In this document: one piece after another, positions 17,794 through 26,047 of the stretch
Position numbering within the stretch: the stretch's first letter is position 1
Layout of the letters: each line of letters starts with the position of its first letter
Assembly: GCF_001639275.1 (NCBI RefSeq)
Contig: NZ_LWMU01000045.1
Location: forward strand, 1 to 35,469
DNA length: 35,469 bases
Source: Methanobrevibacter oralis
Lineage (GTDB): Archaea; Methanobacteriota; Methanobacteria; Methanobacteriales; Methanobacteriaceae
Reading direction: 5' to 3'
The notes under the pieces: generated by a model
What the model was told of the DNA's origin: nothing
Databases searched by the model: none
The model's input: only the letters and a program-made list of their open reading frames with translations
Made by a program: the position numbers and the translations under genes

Positions 17794-19488
17794 ATGATGA
17801 GAGGTGGAGAAGCAATAATTGAATCCCTCAAAAATATGGGGGTTAAAACAATATTTGGTTATCCTGGTGGACAAACCATACCGTTCTATGACATGTTATA
17901 TGATTCAGATATTAATCATATATTGGTTAGACATGAACAATGCGCAGCTCATGCCGCAGATGGATATGCAAGGGCTTCTGGTGAAGTAGGTGTGTGTTTA
18001 GCTACATCCGGTCCAGGAGCAACTAATCTTGTAACAGGTATTGCAACTGCATATATGGATTCTTCTCCAATCGTGGCAATTACGGGACAGGTTCCTACTC
18101 ATTTAATTGGTAATGATGCATTTCAGGAAGCAGATATTATTGGAATAACTATGCCTATTACTAAACATAGTTTTCAACCTAAAAATCCAGATTTATTACC
18201 CTCAATCATCAAATCAAGTTTTGAAATAGCGGCTAGTGGAAGACCAGGTCCAATTATAATTGATGTTCCAAAAGAGGTTCAGGAAGGAGAATTAACAGTC
18301 TTTAATGATTCTTTAATTCAAACTCCTGGTTATAATCCCACAATTAAAGGTAATATTAGACAAATTAGAAAAGCTGCTGAATTGATTAAAAAAGCTAAAA
18401 GGCCATTAATATTAGCTGGATCTGGTGTTATTTTAGCTAATGCTTCAGTTGAGTTAAAAAGATTTGCAGAAATTATCAATGCTCCAGTAATGACCTCTTT
18501 ACTTGGAAAAGGAGCTATTGATGAAACTAATGATTTAGCTCTTGGTATGCTTGGAATGCATGGAAGGAAAGTTTCCAATGATTCTATTAATGAATCTGAC
18601 TTATTAATTGCAGTTGGTACAAGATTTTCAGACAGAACTACCGGTAATATTGAAAATTTTATTCCAAACACTAAAATTATTCATATTGATATAGACCCGG
18701 CAGAAATTGGTAAAAATGTCAATGTTGATTTACCAATTGTAGGGGATGCTAAAAACGTTTTAACTTCTTTCAACCGTGTTTTAAAAGACTATAAATATTC
18801 TAAGGATGTTAAAATTTGGACGGAAATGATTAAAGAGAGAAAGAAAAATTTGCTTCCAAGAGTAAGTTACGATGATTTGCCACTAAAACCACAATCAATA
18901 ATAAAAGAAATTAGTGAAGTTTTAACTCCAGATTCAATTTTAACAACTGATGTAGGGCAAAATCAAATGTGGGCAGCTCATTTTTATGACACACAAAAAC
19001 CACGTAAATTTATATCATCTGGTGGTCTTGGAACCATGGGATTTGGTTTACCTTCAGCTATCGGGGCAAAAGTTGCATGTCCAGAATGCCCTGTTGTTTC
19101 TGTAAATGGAGATGGAGGATTTTTAATGGTTTGTCAGGAGTTAGCTACTATTCGTGAATATGATATTCCTGTTATAGCTATTGTTTTAGAAAATAGAACT
19201 TTAGGAATGGTATATCAATGGCAAACTTTATTATATAATGAAAGATATTCTGAAACAAAATTAGGTCATTCTCCTGATTTTGTAAAACTTGCTGAAAGTT
19301 TTGATGTTAATGCAGTTAGAATTACAAAACCTGGTGAAACTAAAGATGCTTTAAATACTGCAATTAAAGATAATGAACCAATTTTATTAGATATTATTAT
19401 TGATCCTAATGAAGCATTACCTATGCTTCCACCTGGGGCAGCTATTAATGAAATGATTGGAGAATATAAACTTGAAAAAGATGTATAG
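17794..19488 (+). CDS. ilvB: Acetolactate synthase, catalytic subunit IlvB
   Basis: Thiamine-diphosphate enzyme condensing two pyruvates, or pyruvate with 2-oxobutanoate, with release of CO2; first common step to branched-chain amino acids. The 564 residues include the activating glutamate E48 in LVRHEQCAAHAADGYARA, ATSGPGATNLVTGIA near 70, the TDVGQNQMW segment near 390 and the thiamine-binding GDGGFLMVCQELATIREY near 440. Two ATG codons stand in a row (17794, 17797); AAAGGT gives better spacing to the second, so the first methionine is uncertain. ilvN follows 9 bases later. Confidence 0.96.
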   Translation: MMRGGEAIIESLKNMGVKTIFGYPGGQTIPFYDMLYDSDINHILVRHEQCAAHAADGYARASGEVGVCLATSGPGATNLVTGIATAYMDSSPIVAITGQVPTHLIGNDAFQEADIIGITMPITKHSFQPKNPDLLPSIIKSSFEIAASGRPGPIIIDVPKEVQEGELTVFNDSLIQTPGYNPTIKGNIRQIRKAAELIKKAKRPLILAGSGVILANASVELKRFAEIINAPVMTSLLGKGAIDETNDLALGMLGMHGRKVSNDSINESDLLIAVGTRFSDRTTGNIENFIPNTKIIHIDIDPAEIGKNVNVDLPIVGDAKNVLTSFNRVLKDYKYSKDVKIWTEMIKERKKNLLPRVSYDDLPLKPQSIIKEISEVLTPDSILTTDVGQNQMWAAHFYDTQKPRKFISSGGLGTMGFGLPSAIGAKVACPECPVVSVNGDGGFLMVCQELATIREYDIPVIAIVLENRTLGMVYQWQTLLYNERYSETKLGHSPDFVKLAESFDVNAVRITKPGETKDALNTAIKDNEPILLDIIIDPNEALPMLPPGAAINEMIGEYKLEKDV

Positions 19489-19497
19489 GTGAGTTAA

Positions 19498-19983
19498 ATG
19501 ACTTTAGAATATCATATAATTAGTGTTTTAGTTGAAGACAAACCAGGGGTTTTACAAAAAGTAGCTGGCCTATTTACTAGAAGAGATTTTAATATTGATA
19601 GTATTACTGTTGGAGAATCAGAAGTTGAAGGATTATCTCGCATGGTTATAACAGTTAATGCTGATAAAACTGGATTAGAGCAAGTTACTAAACAACTTAA
19701 TAAATTAGTTGATATAATCAAGATTAAAGATATAACTAAAAATGCTGTTCAAAGGGAATTGTGCCTTATTAAGGTTAATATTCCTAATGAAAAAGCTAGA
19801 GCTGAAATAATGCAATATTCTAATATATTCAGGGCTAAAATAGTCGATGTTTCTGAGGAAACATTGATTATTGAACTGACTGGAGATATAGAAAAAATTA
19901 ATGCATTCATATCTTTATTAAAAGGCTATGGAATTAAAAAAATTTCAAGAACTGGCCTTACTGCAATGTCTAGGGGTGTCTAG
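19498..19983 (+). CDS. ilvN: Acetolactate synthase, regulatory subunit IlvN/IlvH
   Basis: Small subunit that activates IlvB and usually mediates valine feedback. The 161 residues begin with an ACT domain (HIISVLVEDKPGVLQKVAGLFTRR region, residues 5-28, with SITVGESEVEGLSRMVITV). The second domain carries QRELCLIKVN and the IIELTGD and GIKKISRTGLTAMSRG stretches. AGGTGA precedes the ATG. The stop codon is followed immediately, with no spacer, by the ATG of the carbonic anhydrase gene. Confidence 0.95.
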   Translation: MTLEYHIISVLVEDKPGVLQKVAGLFTRRDFNIDSITVGESEVEGLSRMVITVNADKTGLEQVTKQLNKLVDIIKIKDITKNAVQRELCLIKVNIPNEKARAEIMQYSNIFRAKIVDVSEETLIIELTGDIEKINAFISLLKGYGIKKISRTGLTAMSRGV

Positions 19984-20511
19984 ATGAGTATTTTAGAAAA
20001 TATTTTAGAAGATAATAAAAAATTTGTTGAAAACTTTGAAGCTGTTGAATTATCTCATCATGCTCAAAAGAAATTAGCTATTTTGACTTGTATGGATTGT
20101 AGATTGATTGACTTTTTTGAACCTGCTTTAGGTCTTAAAAGAGGAGATGCAAAAATAATTAGAAATGCAGGAAACACCATAGTTGGTGAAGATGCAATCA
20201 GATCAATAGCAGCAGCTATTTATAATCTTGGAGTAGAAGAAGTCATGGTTGTCGGACATAGTGACTGTGGAATGGCTGGTTCTGATGTTAACGCATTAAA
20301 AGAAAAAATGATTGAAAGAGGAGTTAGCGAAGAGGATATAGCTAATTATGACTTAGCTTCTTGGATTGGAGGATTTGAAAGTGAAGAGCAAAATGTTTTA
20401 GATACTGTTGAAAAAATCAAAAATCATCCTCTTATTCCAGATGTGCCAGTTCATGGTCTTATATTGGATGTTGTAACTGGGGAATTAACTGTTTTGGTAG
20501 AAGATTACTAA
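19984..20511 (+). CDS. Beta-class carbonic anhydrase
   Basis: Interconverts CO2 and bicarbonate. The 175 residues carry the zinc site of the beta class: C36-x-D38-x-R40 in LTCMDCRLID and H92-x-x-C95 in GHSDCGMAG, with the RNAGN motif at 60-64. The size matches the small archaeal type known from Methanothermobacter (Cab). The ATG abuts the ilvN TAG, so translation is probably coupled; the ribosome site lies inside ilvN (TAGGGGTGTC). Placement after ilvBN suggests supply or removal of CO2/bicarbonate around biosynthetic steps, which is an inference. A T-rich tract follows. Confidence 0.93.
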   Translation: MSILENILEDNKKFVENFEAVELSHHAQKKLAILTCMDCRLIDFFEPALGLKRGDAKIIRNAGNTIVGEDAIRSIAAAIYNLGVEEVMVVGHSDCGMAGSDVNALKEKMIERGVSEEDIANYDLASWIGGFESEEQNVLDTVEKIKNHPLIPDVPVHGLILDVVTGELTVLVEDY

Positions 20512-20540
20512 TTATCTTTTACTTTTTTATTATTTTTAAG
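20512..20540 (+). terminator. T-rich tract after the ilvB-ilvN-carbonic anhydrase row
   Basis: TTATCTTTTACTTTTTTATTATTTTTAAG follows the stop codon without a clear hairpin. It is a plausible archaeal T-tract terminator, leaving about 135 bases as promoter and leader for ilvC. Confidence 0.3.
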
Positions 20541-20676
20541 ACTCTAAATTTAATTAGATTTCCTATACTATCTATTTTAAGTTACTTTTATAAAGATAAA
20601 AATTCATATATTCTATTTAATTGTATATTGTCAAATTTAATTTTACTTAATTATCAAAAATTAGGAGATATAAAAT

Positions 20677-21669
20677 ATGAAAATGTATTATGATGCAGAT
20701 GTAGATATTGATGCTCTTGAAGGTAAAACAATTGCAGTAATTGGTTATGGTAGCCAAGGTAGAGCTCAATCTAGAAACATGGCAGACAGTGGTGCTAATG
20801 TCATTGTAGGTGTAAGAGAAAATGGTAGTTCTTGGAATTTAGTTCAAGAAGATGGTATGACTGTAAAAACTATCGAAGATGCCGCTAAAGAAGCAGACAT
20901 TATTCACATTTTACTCCCTGATGAAATTCAAGAAAAAGTTTATGCAGAACAAATTGCACCATATGTTGGAAGTGGAGACACTATTTCATTCTCCCATGGT
21001 TATAATATCCATTTTGGATTAATTAAACCTGAAGAAGATGTTAATATCGTAATGTTTGCACCAAAAGGACCAGGGTCTATGGTAAGAAGAACCTATGAGG
21101 AAGGTTTTGGTATTCCTGGTTTAGTAGCTATTGAACAAGATGCAACTGGCGATGCTTTACAGCTTGCATTAGGCATGGCAAAAGCATGTGGATTAACTAA
21201 AGCTGGTGTTTTAGAAACTACTTTTAAAGAAGAAACAGAAACCGATTTATTTGGTGAACAAGCGGTTTTATGTGGAGGTATTACTGAATTAATCAATTCT
21301 GGATTTAAAACATTGGTTGAAGCTGGATATCAACCCGAAATCGCATACTTTGAAACTTGTCATGAAGTAAAACTTATTGTTGATTTAATTTATGAAAAAG
21401 GTTTTGAAGGAATGTGGCATGATGTTAGTAATACTGCAGAATATGGTGGTTTAACCAGAAGAAAATCTGTTATTACTGATGAAACAAAAGAAGGTATGAA
21501 ACAAGTTTTAAAAGAAATCCAGGATGGAACTTTTAAAAAGCAATGGGCCGATGAAAACGCTACTAATGGTGCTAATTTAAAAGAAATGAGAGCAGCTGAA
21601 AATCAAGAAACAATTGAAGTTGTAGGTAAAAGACTTAGAAAAGCTTGTGGATTACAAAAAAACGATTAA
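20677..21669 (+). CDS. ilvC: Ketol-acid reductoisomerase IlvC
   Basis: Isomerises and reduces acetolactate or acetohydroxybutyrate to the dihydroxy acid, the step between IlvBN and IlvD. It is a 330-residue class I enzyme. The nucleotide-binding [11 protein letters not shown] is at 21-31, and R47 with S51/S52 in the following loop suggests NADPH. The catalytic histidine is H107. Metal-binding residues are D190, E194, E226 and E230 (DLFGEQ, YFETCHE). An AGGAGAT site precedes the ATG. The 165-base gap from the carbonic anhydrase gene implies its own promoter. Confidence 0.97.
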   Translation: MKMYYDADVDIDALEGKTIAVIGYGSQGRAQSRNMADSGANVIVGVRENGSSWNLVQEDGMTVKTIEDAAKEADIIHILLPDEIQEKVYAEQIAPYVGSGDTISFSHGYNIHFGLIKPEEDVNIVMFAPKGPGSMVRRTYEEGFGIPGLVAIEQDATGDALQLALGMAKACGLTKAGVLETTFKEETETDLFGEQAVLCGGITELINSGFKTLVEAGYQPEIAYFETCHEVKLIVDLIYEKGFEGMWHDVSNTAEYGGLTRRKSVITDETKEGMKQVLKEIQDGTFKKQWADENATNGANLKEMRAAENQETIEVVGKRLRKACGLQKND

Positions 21670-21714
21670 TAATTTTTAATTATCTTTACTATTTTTTTTA
21701 AAGTGTGAGCTATC

Positions 21715-22722
21715 ATGGCATTTATAGGAATGGATCATGGAACTACTGGGATTTCTTTTTGCATAATGTCTAATAAAGGGGATATTATAGATATTTTTAA
21801 AATCGGAAGAGAAGAAAGTAAACAAGGTTTAATATCTGCTAAAGAAGAATTATCTAAACGAATTGATTTAAAATCTGTAAAATTGATGGCTATTACTTAT
21901 GCAATGGGTGATGGGATTAATAAAGTATTACCTATTGAAAAAATAGAAGATAAGGGGATTTTATCTATAAATGGAGCTGGAAAGGTTACAGGCGGAGGAA
22001 CTTCTGTGTTCAGTGAACTAGAAGAATTAAATATTCCAACCATTATGATTCCAGGACTTCATAAAAATTCCACATCTCTTGATAAATTATTTAGAGCAGC
22101 CTATTCTCATCAAGCTAGTCCAGAAAAAGTCAGTATTTGTTATAATGCTTCTAAAGAAAGTAATTGGGAGAATTTTATTGTTGCAGATATTTCATCTAAT
22201 AGTGTCAATATTTTAATAGAAGATAAAAAAATTAAGGGTGCAATTGATGCATGTCTTGGTGCTATGGGTGTTGTACATGGCCCAATTGATTTAGAAATGA
22301 TTCGTGATATAGATGAAGGTAGGGCATCTGCAAATGACTGTTTTTCTCATGCTGGAGCAATCAAAATAGTCGAAATCGATGATAAAGTTGCTAATATTAA
22401 GAATAAATTATTAAAAAATTATGCTGCTGGAGATAAAAAAGCTAAATTGGCAATCGATACATTAATAATGACTGTTGCTATGGAAATAGCAGGTCTTGAT
22501 ATTGTATGCAATAATAAAATTGATGGTATAATTTTAACTGGTTCTATTGGAAGCATTAAAAAACCTTTTGATTTTGAAAAAGAAATTAATAAATATTTTA
22601 AAGATAAATATTCTTTAAAGGTTATATCTAAAGAATCAGGAGCTATTGGTGCAGCACAAATAGCTAGGGATGTTTATGGTGGTAAAAAAGATATATTAGG
22701 TATTGAAGTTGATTTAAATTGA
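21715..22722 (+). CDS. Methanogenesis marker protein 12
   Basis: A 335-residue protein of the marker 12 family, found in genomes of methane-producing archaea. The N-terminal FIGMDHGTTGISFCI has the phosphate-loop pattern of the actin/hsp70/sugar kinase fold, and LTGSIGSIKKP near 270 resembles the second nucleotide loop. A nucleotide-dependent role, perhaps in maturing a methanogenesis enzyme, is often supposed but not established. It lies 45 bases after ilvC and is convergent with the LSm gene. The complete protein shows no membrane segments. Confidence 0.85.
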   Translation: MAFIGMDHGTTGISFCIMSNKGDIIDIFKIGREESKQGLISAKEELSKRIDLKSVKLMAITYAMGDGINKVLPIEKIEDKGILSINGAGKVTGGGTSVFSELEELNIPTIMIPGLHKNSTSLDKLFRAAYSHQASPEKVSICYNASKESNWENFIVADISSNSVNILIEDKKIKGAIDACLGAMGVVHGPIDLEMIRDIDEGRASANDCFSHAGAIKIVEIDDKVANIKNKLLKNYAAGDKKAKLAIDTLIMTVAMEIAGLDIVCNNKIDGIILTGSIGSIKKPFDFEKEINKYFKDKYSLKVISKESGAIGAAQIARDVYGGKKDILGIEVDLN

Positions 22723-22728
22723 CTTCAA

Positions 22729-22755
22729 TAATTAGCTATTCTTTTAAGCTAATTA
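22729..22755. terminator. Hairpin between marker protein 12 and LSm genes
   Basis: TAATTAGCT at 22729-22737 pairs perfectly with AGCTAATTA at 22747-22755 across a 9-base loop containing TTTT. It sits just after one stop codon and overlaps the last codons of the convergent gene, a common place for a terminator acting on both strands. Confidence 0.45.
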
Positions 22756-22936
22756 GAATTATATTTCCGCCTTTAATAGTTTCTAAACCATTTTCAGTTT
22801 CTAAAACAAGATTTAAATAATTATCAACTGCAATAATTTTTCCTTCACTTTGATAATTACCTCTTAAATCAACATTAACATGTTTATTTTTAAATTGACT
22901 AAATAATTCATTTACATTATCTTCTTCATTTGTCAT
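22736..22936 (-). CDS. LSm/Sm-like RNA-binding protein
   Basis: A 66-residue protein forming a single Sm fold. Sm1 is VNVDLRGNYQSEGKIIAVDNYLNLVLE (about residues 21-47), and the Sm2 turn is IKGGNIILI near 55-63, where archaeal and eukaryotic proteins usually have IRG. Such proteins form heptameric rings that bind U-rich RNA. The ATG at 22936 is preferred over the upstream TTG at 22945, because AGGGG at 22946-22950 is 9 bases from the ATG but touches the TTG. It is divergent from the 47-codon gene at 23023. Confidence 0.82.
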   Translation of the reverse strand: MTNEEDNVNELFSQFKNKHVNVDLRGNYQSEGKIIAVDNYLNLVLETENGLETIKGGNIILISLKE

Positions 22937-23022
22937 TAATTTCAACCCCTAAATTTCTAGTTTCTAATTTTGATATTTCAAGTTTATATACTTTAATGTT
23001 TAAAATATATATGAGGTAAACT

Positions 23023-23166
23023 ATGGCAATTAATCAATTAGAAAGCAATTTAGAAGCTATTACTAGAACAATAGCTAAATTAAAAAAAGATGGTTGTACT
23101 GATGAGAAAATTTTAAACGAGCTCCGTAGTGAAAGAGAAAAAATACTTAAAGATTTAAATTTATAA
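23023..23166 (+). CDS. Small 47-residue helical protein, unknown function
   Basis: A short reading frame from ATG 23023 to TAA 23166, beginning MAINQLESNLEAIT and ending ILKDLNL. GAGGT at 23013-23017 lies 5 bases before the ATG, and TATA-like sequences (TTTATATAC near 22983, AATATATATG near 23004) precede it, so it has full expression signals. The composition, rich in Leu, Lys and Glu with hydrophobic spacing of three and four, predicts two amphipathic helices around a DGCTDE turn, perhaps an oligomer. It does not overlap any other likely gene and stops 3 bases before the end of convergent surE. I do not recognise the family. Confidence 0.65.
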   Translation: MAINQLESNLEAITRTIAKLKKDGCTDEKILNELRSEREKILKDLNL

Positions 23167-23169
23167 GTA

Positions 23170-23946
23170 TTATTTCAACCATTTTTTTAATAAACTCATA
23201 TCTCCAGTTAGATCTATTTTAAGAGGGGTTATAGTTGTCTTATGGCATTTGCGTAGTTCATATCCATCGCTTCCAGGATTATCGGACGAATAAGGTTCAC
23301 CACCTATCCAATAATATGGTTTTCCACGTGGATCTAATCTTTTTTCAATTATAGGAGTATACATTCTTTGTCCTAGTTTTACAACTTCGAATTCTTCATT
23401 AATAGGATTTGCAGGAATATTAACATTTAATAAGTCAATTCCTTCAGGTAATCCCTTTTTTAATACTATTTTAGATAATTTTTTAAGCATTTTTCCAGCA
23501 AAATCAAAATCAATTTCCACTGCTCCATTTTCAAATTTCACATCGTCTCGAACTACTTCTTGGGATATAGCAATTGTTGGAATTCCAAAACTAGCTGCTT
23601 CCATTGCTGCTCCTAAAGTTCCCGATGTTGTTAATTCTGCTTGACCTATGTTAAAACCAGTGTTTATACCAGAAATCATCAAATCAGGTTTTTTATCTAA
23701 TATTTCAAATAGTGCAATACTAACACAATCGGTTGGTGTACCATTTACACTATATCCAGTATCATTATCTCTTAAAGATATTTCATCAACTCTTAATGGG
23801 TCGTATAATGTAATTGCATGGCCTATTCCACTTTGTTGTGTTTCAGGAGCTACTAAATATGCATCACCTAAATTTTCCACTGCTTTTTTAGCAGCTAATA
23901 TTCCTGAAGCGGTTATTCCATCGTCATTACTAATCAATATTTTCAT
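23170..23946 (-). CDS. surE: 5'-nucleotidase SurE
   Basis: Metal-dependent phosphatase acting on nucleoside 5'-monophosphates and related phosphates. The 258 residues begin MKILISNDDGITASG, where N7-D8-D9 form part of the metal site. VAPETQQSGIGHAIT near 38 carries the conserved serine, and ISGINTGFNIG near 94 the conserved asparagine. The C-terminal substrate arm is complete. The ATG has no ribosome site but lies about 29 bases from a TATA box, suggesting a leaderless message. It is convergent with the tiny gene at 23023. Confidence 0.94.
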   Translation of the reverse strand: MKILISNDDGITASGILAAKKAVENLGDAYLVAPETQQSGIGHAITLYDPLRVDEISLRDNDTGYSVNGTPTDCVSIALFEILDKKPDLMISGINTGFNIGQAELTTSGTLGAAMEAASFGIPTIAISQEVVRDDVKFENGAVEIDFDFAGKMLKKLSKIVLKKGLPEGIDLLNVNIPANPINEEFEVVKLGQRMYTPIIEKRLDPRGKPYYWIGGEPYSSDNPGSDGYELRKCHKTTITPLKIDLTGDMSLLKKWLK

Positions 23947-23969
23947 ATACTATTATAGCTATCACTTGT

Positions 23970-23981
23970 TTATATAATTAT
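23970..23981 (-). promoter_or_regulatory. TATA box of surE
   Basis: Read on the minus strand, TAATTATATAAAC stands about 24-35 bases ahead of the surE ATG. The expected transcription start falls within a few bases of the start codon, which agrees with the missing Shine-Dalgarno. Confidence 0.45.
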
Positions 23982-24090
23982 ATTGGCTTTTAATTTCTAG
24001 AATATAATATTTATAATAAACTTTAATAATAATTTAATCTAAAAATTATAATTAAGTAATTTTTTATAAAAAACACATGTGGGTGGGACT

Positions 24091-24999
24091 TTGGAAAAGC
24101 CACAATTAATAAATTTTATTGCAAAGGTAATGGAAGATTCAGGTTTTAGAGTTTATAAAAATTTTAAAACATCTCAAAGGGTTATTGACATTTATGCTGT
24201 ACTACCAACAACAATAGGGGACTTTGGCGTAGTTGTAGCTTGTGAAAACTTTGATAAAGATTATGAAGTTGGTGTCGATATTTTAAAAGATATGGAGGAA
24301 GCAGCTATAAGTTTAAAGGCTTCTAAAGTAACTGTTGTTGCCTCTTCTTATTTTTCCAACCAAGCTTCAAATTATGCTTTAAGAAAAAACATTAAATTAG
24401 TTGATAGGGAGAATTTAGTTGAGCTTGCTAAAAAATATCAAGATAATACATCACAAACTACTTTAAACAATTCTTTTGATGGTAGACGTGAAAATTATGA
24501 AATTGTAGAAGAATATCCGGAGTATGATTATGATGCTTCAGATATGGATTATTTAATGCGAAGGCGAGATGCCAATCCTGTTGTTTATAAAAACACATTA
24601 TACAAGCAAGATGAAGACCATAATTCTAAATTTTCATTTTTAAATAGGTCTAAACGCCAAGAAAATCAATACCACTCTTTAGCTCCTCAAACAAATTTGT
24701 ACAATTACAATCAACATCAAAGTAGAGGATTATTATCATATCCACTTTTAATGACTTTACTAAATAATACAATATTCTTGATTTTAGTCGTCGTTGTTAT
24801 TTCATACTTGCTTTCATTTATATTTAGCAGTTTATTCGGTCTTGATTCAGGTATAACAGGATTAATTGAGATGTTTGTAGCCATTGCAGTTTCATATGGA
24901 TTATCTTTATTAACTGAAAAAGATAGTTATTTCATTGTTAAAGGAACATTTGTATTCTTTATTTCACTTATTATTTTAATTTTATTAATTTTTGTTTAA
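24091..24999 (+). CDS. Membrane-anchored Mrr/PD-(D/E)XK-like protein
   Basis: About 302 residues from TTG 24091, chosen because GGTG at 24082-24085 stands 5 bases before it, the same spacing as in argS; GTG 24079 in the same frame is the alternative and has no ribosome site. Residues about 3-112 resemble the Mrr-type restriction endonuclease fold: RVIDIYAV with D33, then VVVACENFDKD where ExK is expected, then SKVTVVASSYFSNQASNYALRKNIKLVD, typical of the family end. The usual catalytic lysine is replaced (E52-N-F), so cleavage activity is doubtful. A polar linker (about 115-215) with tyrosine and asparagine leads to three C-terminal membrane helices (about 227-250, 255-274, 279-302). The 3' end overlaps the convergent polymerase-like gene by 15 bases. 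Function unknown. Confidence 0.72.
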   Translation: MEKPQLINFIAKVMEDSGFRVYKNFKTSQRVIDIYAVLPTTIGDFGVVVACENFDKDYEVGVDILKDMEEAAISLKASKVTVVASSYFSNQASNYALRKNIKLVDRENLVELAKKYQDNTSQTTLNNSFDGRRENYEIVEEYPEYDYDASDMDYLMRRRDANPVVYKNTLYKQDEDHNSKFSFLNRSKRQENQYHSLAPQTNLYNYNQHQSRGLLSYPLLMTLLNNTIFLILVVVVISYLLSFIFSSLFGLDSGITGLIEMFVAIAVSYGLSLLTEKDSYFIVKGTFVFFISLIILILLIFV

Positions 25000-26046
25000 T
25001 TTAATATAATTAGAATTCAATATTATCAAAATAAGTCCAAGTAGGTATAAAAACCAAATCATAATATCGGTTGGGCCTGTTTCAATCCAGATTAAAGTAT
25101 GGGTTAAAATTATTGAGTAAATTCCAATTCCCATTCCTTCTTTTAATTTATTTAATAGTTCTAAAAATAGTCCAATTAAAAACATTTGTATGGTAAGACC
25201 AATTATTCCAAAATCAAGGTATACTGGTCCAAACAATGTGGATGTTAGGCATACATTATATTTTAAAACATACTCTCCAATAAATGTTCTAGGACTTCCG
25301 CTTGAAAAAATCATACTTAATATATGTCCATGAGTAGTTGCACCTAATGGAATTATTTTTTCAAATACTTCTAATGTAAAAGCCGCTCTGTAAAAAAGTA
25401 ATTCTAATGGATTTAATGTCCAATGTTGTGTAGCGATAGATTGGGATGCAATATAACCAATAGCTATTCCACCAATTACTATTAATCCAACGAATATTGT
25501 TCCAATTTTTTTATTGATTTTACCAAGGTAATAAAGGGTAATAAATACGCTTCCTAAAATTCCAATTACAGAAGTTCTATAACCATTTAAAGTAAATATC
25601 ATTACACCTAATAAAACAACTAATAAATAGCGTTTTTTATAATATTTTGCAAGTAATATGTTTATCATTATTAAAAATAAAGGATAAGCTATTCTCCATA
25701 TATTTGTAGTTGCATTTGATTTTAAAACACTATTAAATAAAGGTATTCCTCCTATCAAAATTAAATTTAATGTTTGTAAAGAAATAGCTATTAAAACAAG
25801 ACTAATTAATGCCTTTTCGGATAAAATATCTATTTTTCTTGTATTTTCAAAAGAAATTTTGTATTTTCCTATTAAAATTGCTACTATAAATACAATTATT
25901 GCAAAAAATATTGTTAAAATCAATTCTAATTTGAGAGGATCTTCGAATCTATAATTAAATGATCCAATATATCCCATTAATAAAAAAACCAATATGGCAA
26001 CTACAATGATTGCCGGTTGAAAAAAATCAACTTTTTTAAAATCCAT
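24985..26046 (-). CDS. Polytopic membrane protein, polysaccharide polymerase-like
   Basis: A 353-residue protein with about ten or more membrane helices. The start is ATG 26046, set by GGAGG five bases upstream; the frame is open further upstream inside cfbB. The pattern of many helices with a large loop (SQSIATQHWTLNPLELLFYRAAFTLEVFEKI), an FSSGSPRTFIGEY segment and a late FGPVYLDFGIIGL motif resembles O-antigen/oligosaccharide repeat-unit polymerases (Wzy-like). In a pseudomurein-walled methanogen it may act on a surface glycan; this is inference from topology. It starts 1 base after the cfbB stop, so the two are almost certainly co-transcribed. Confidence 0.65.
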   Translation of the reverse strand: MDFKKVDFFQPAIIVVAILVFLLMGYIGSFNYRFEDPLKLELILTIFFAIIVFIVAILIGKYKISFENTRKIDILSEKALISLVLIAISLQTLNLILIGGIPLFNSVLKSNATTNIWRIAYPLFLIMINILLAKYYKKRYLLVVLLGVMIFTLNGYRTSVIGILGSVFITLYYLGKINKKIGTIFVGLIVIGGIAIGYIASQSIATQHWTLNPLELLFYRAAFTLEVFEKIIPLGATTHGHILSMIFSSGSPRTFIGEYVLKYNVCLTSTLFGPVYLDFGIIGLTIQMFLIGLFLELLNKLKEGMGIGIYSIILTHTLIWIETGPTDIMIWFLYLLGLILIILNSNYIKLNKN

Positions 26047-26047
26047 A

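Noticed and set aside
18330-18671. A 113-codon minus-strand frame inside ilvB
   Set aside because: ilvB is intact and strongly conserved here; the antisense frame has no ribosome site and no recognisable domain.
22936-22945. Upstream TTG start for the LSm gene, adding three residues
   Set aside because: The AGGGG ribosome site would touch this TTG, while it is 9 bases from the ATG at 22936.
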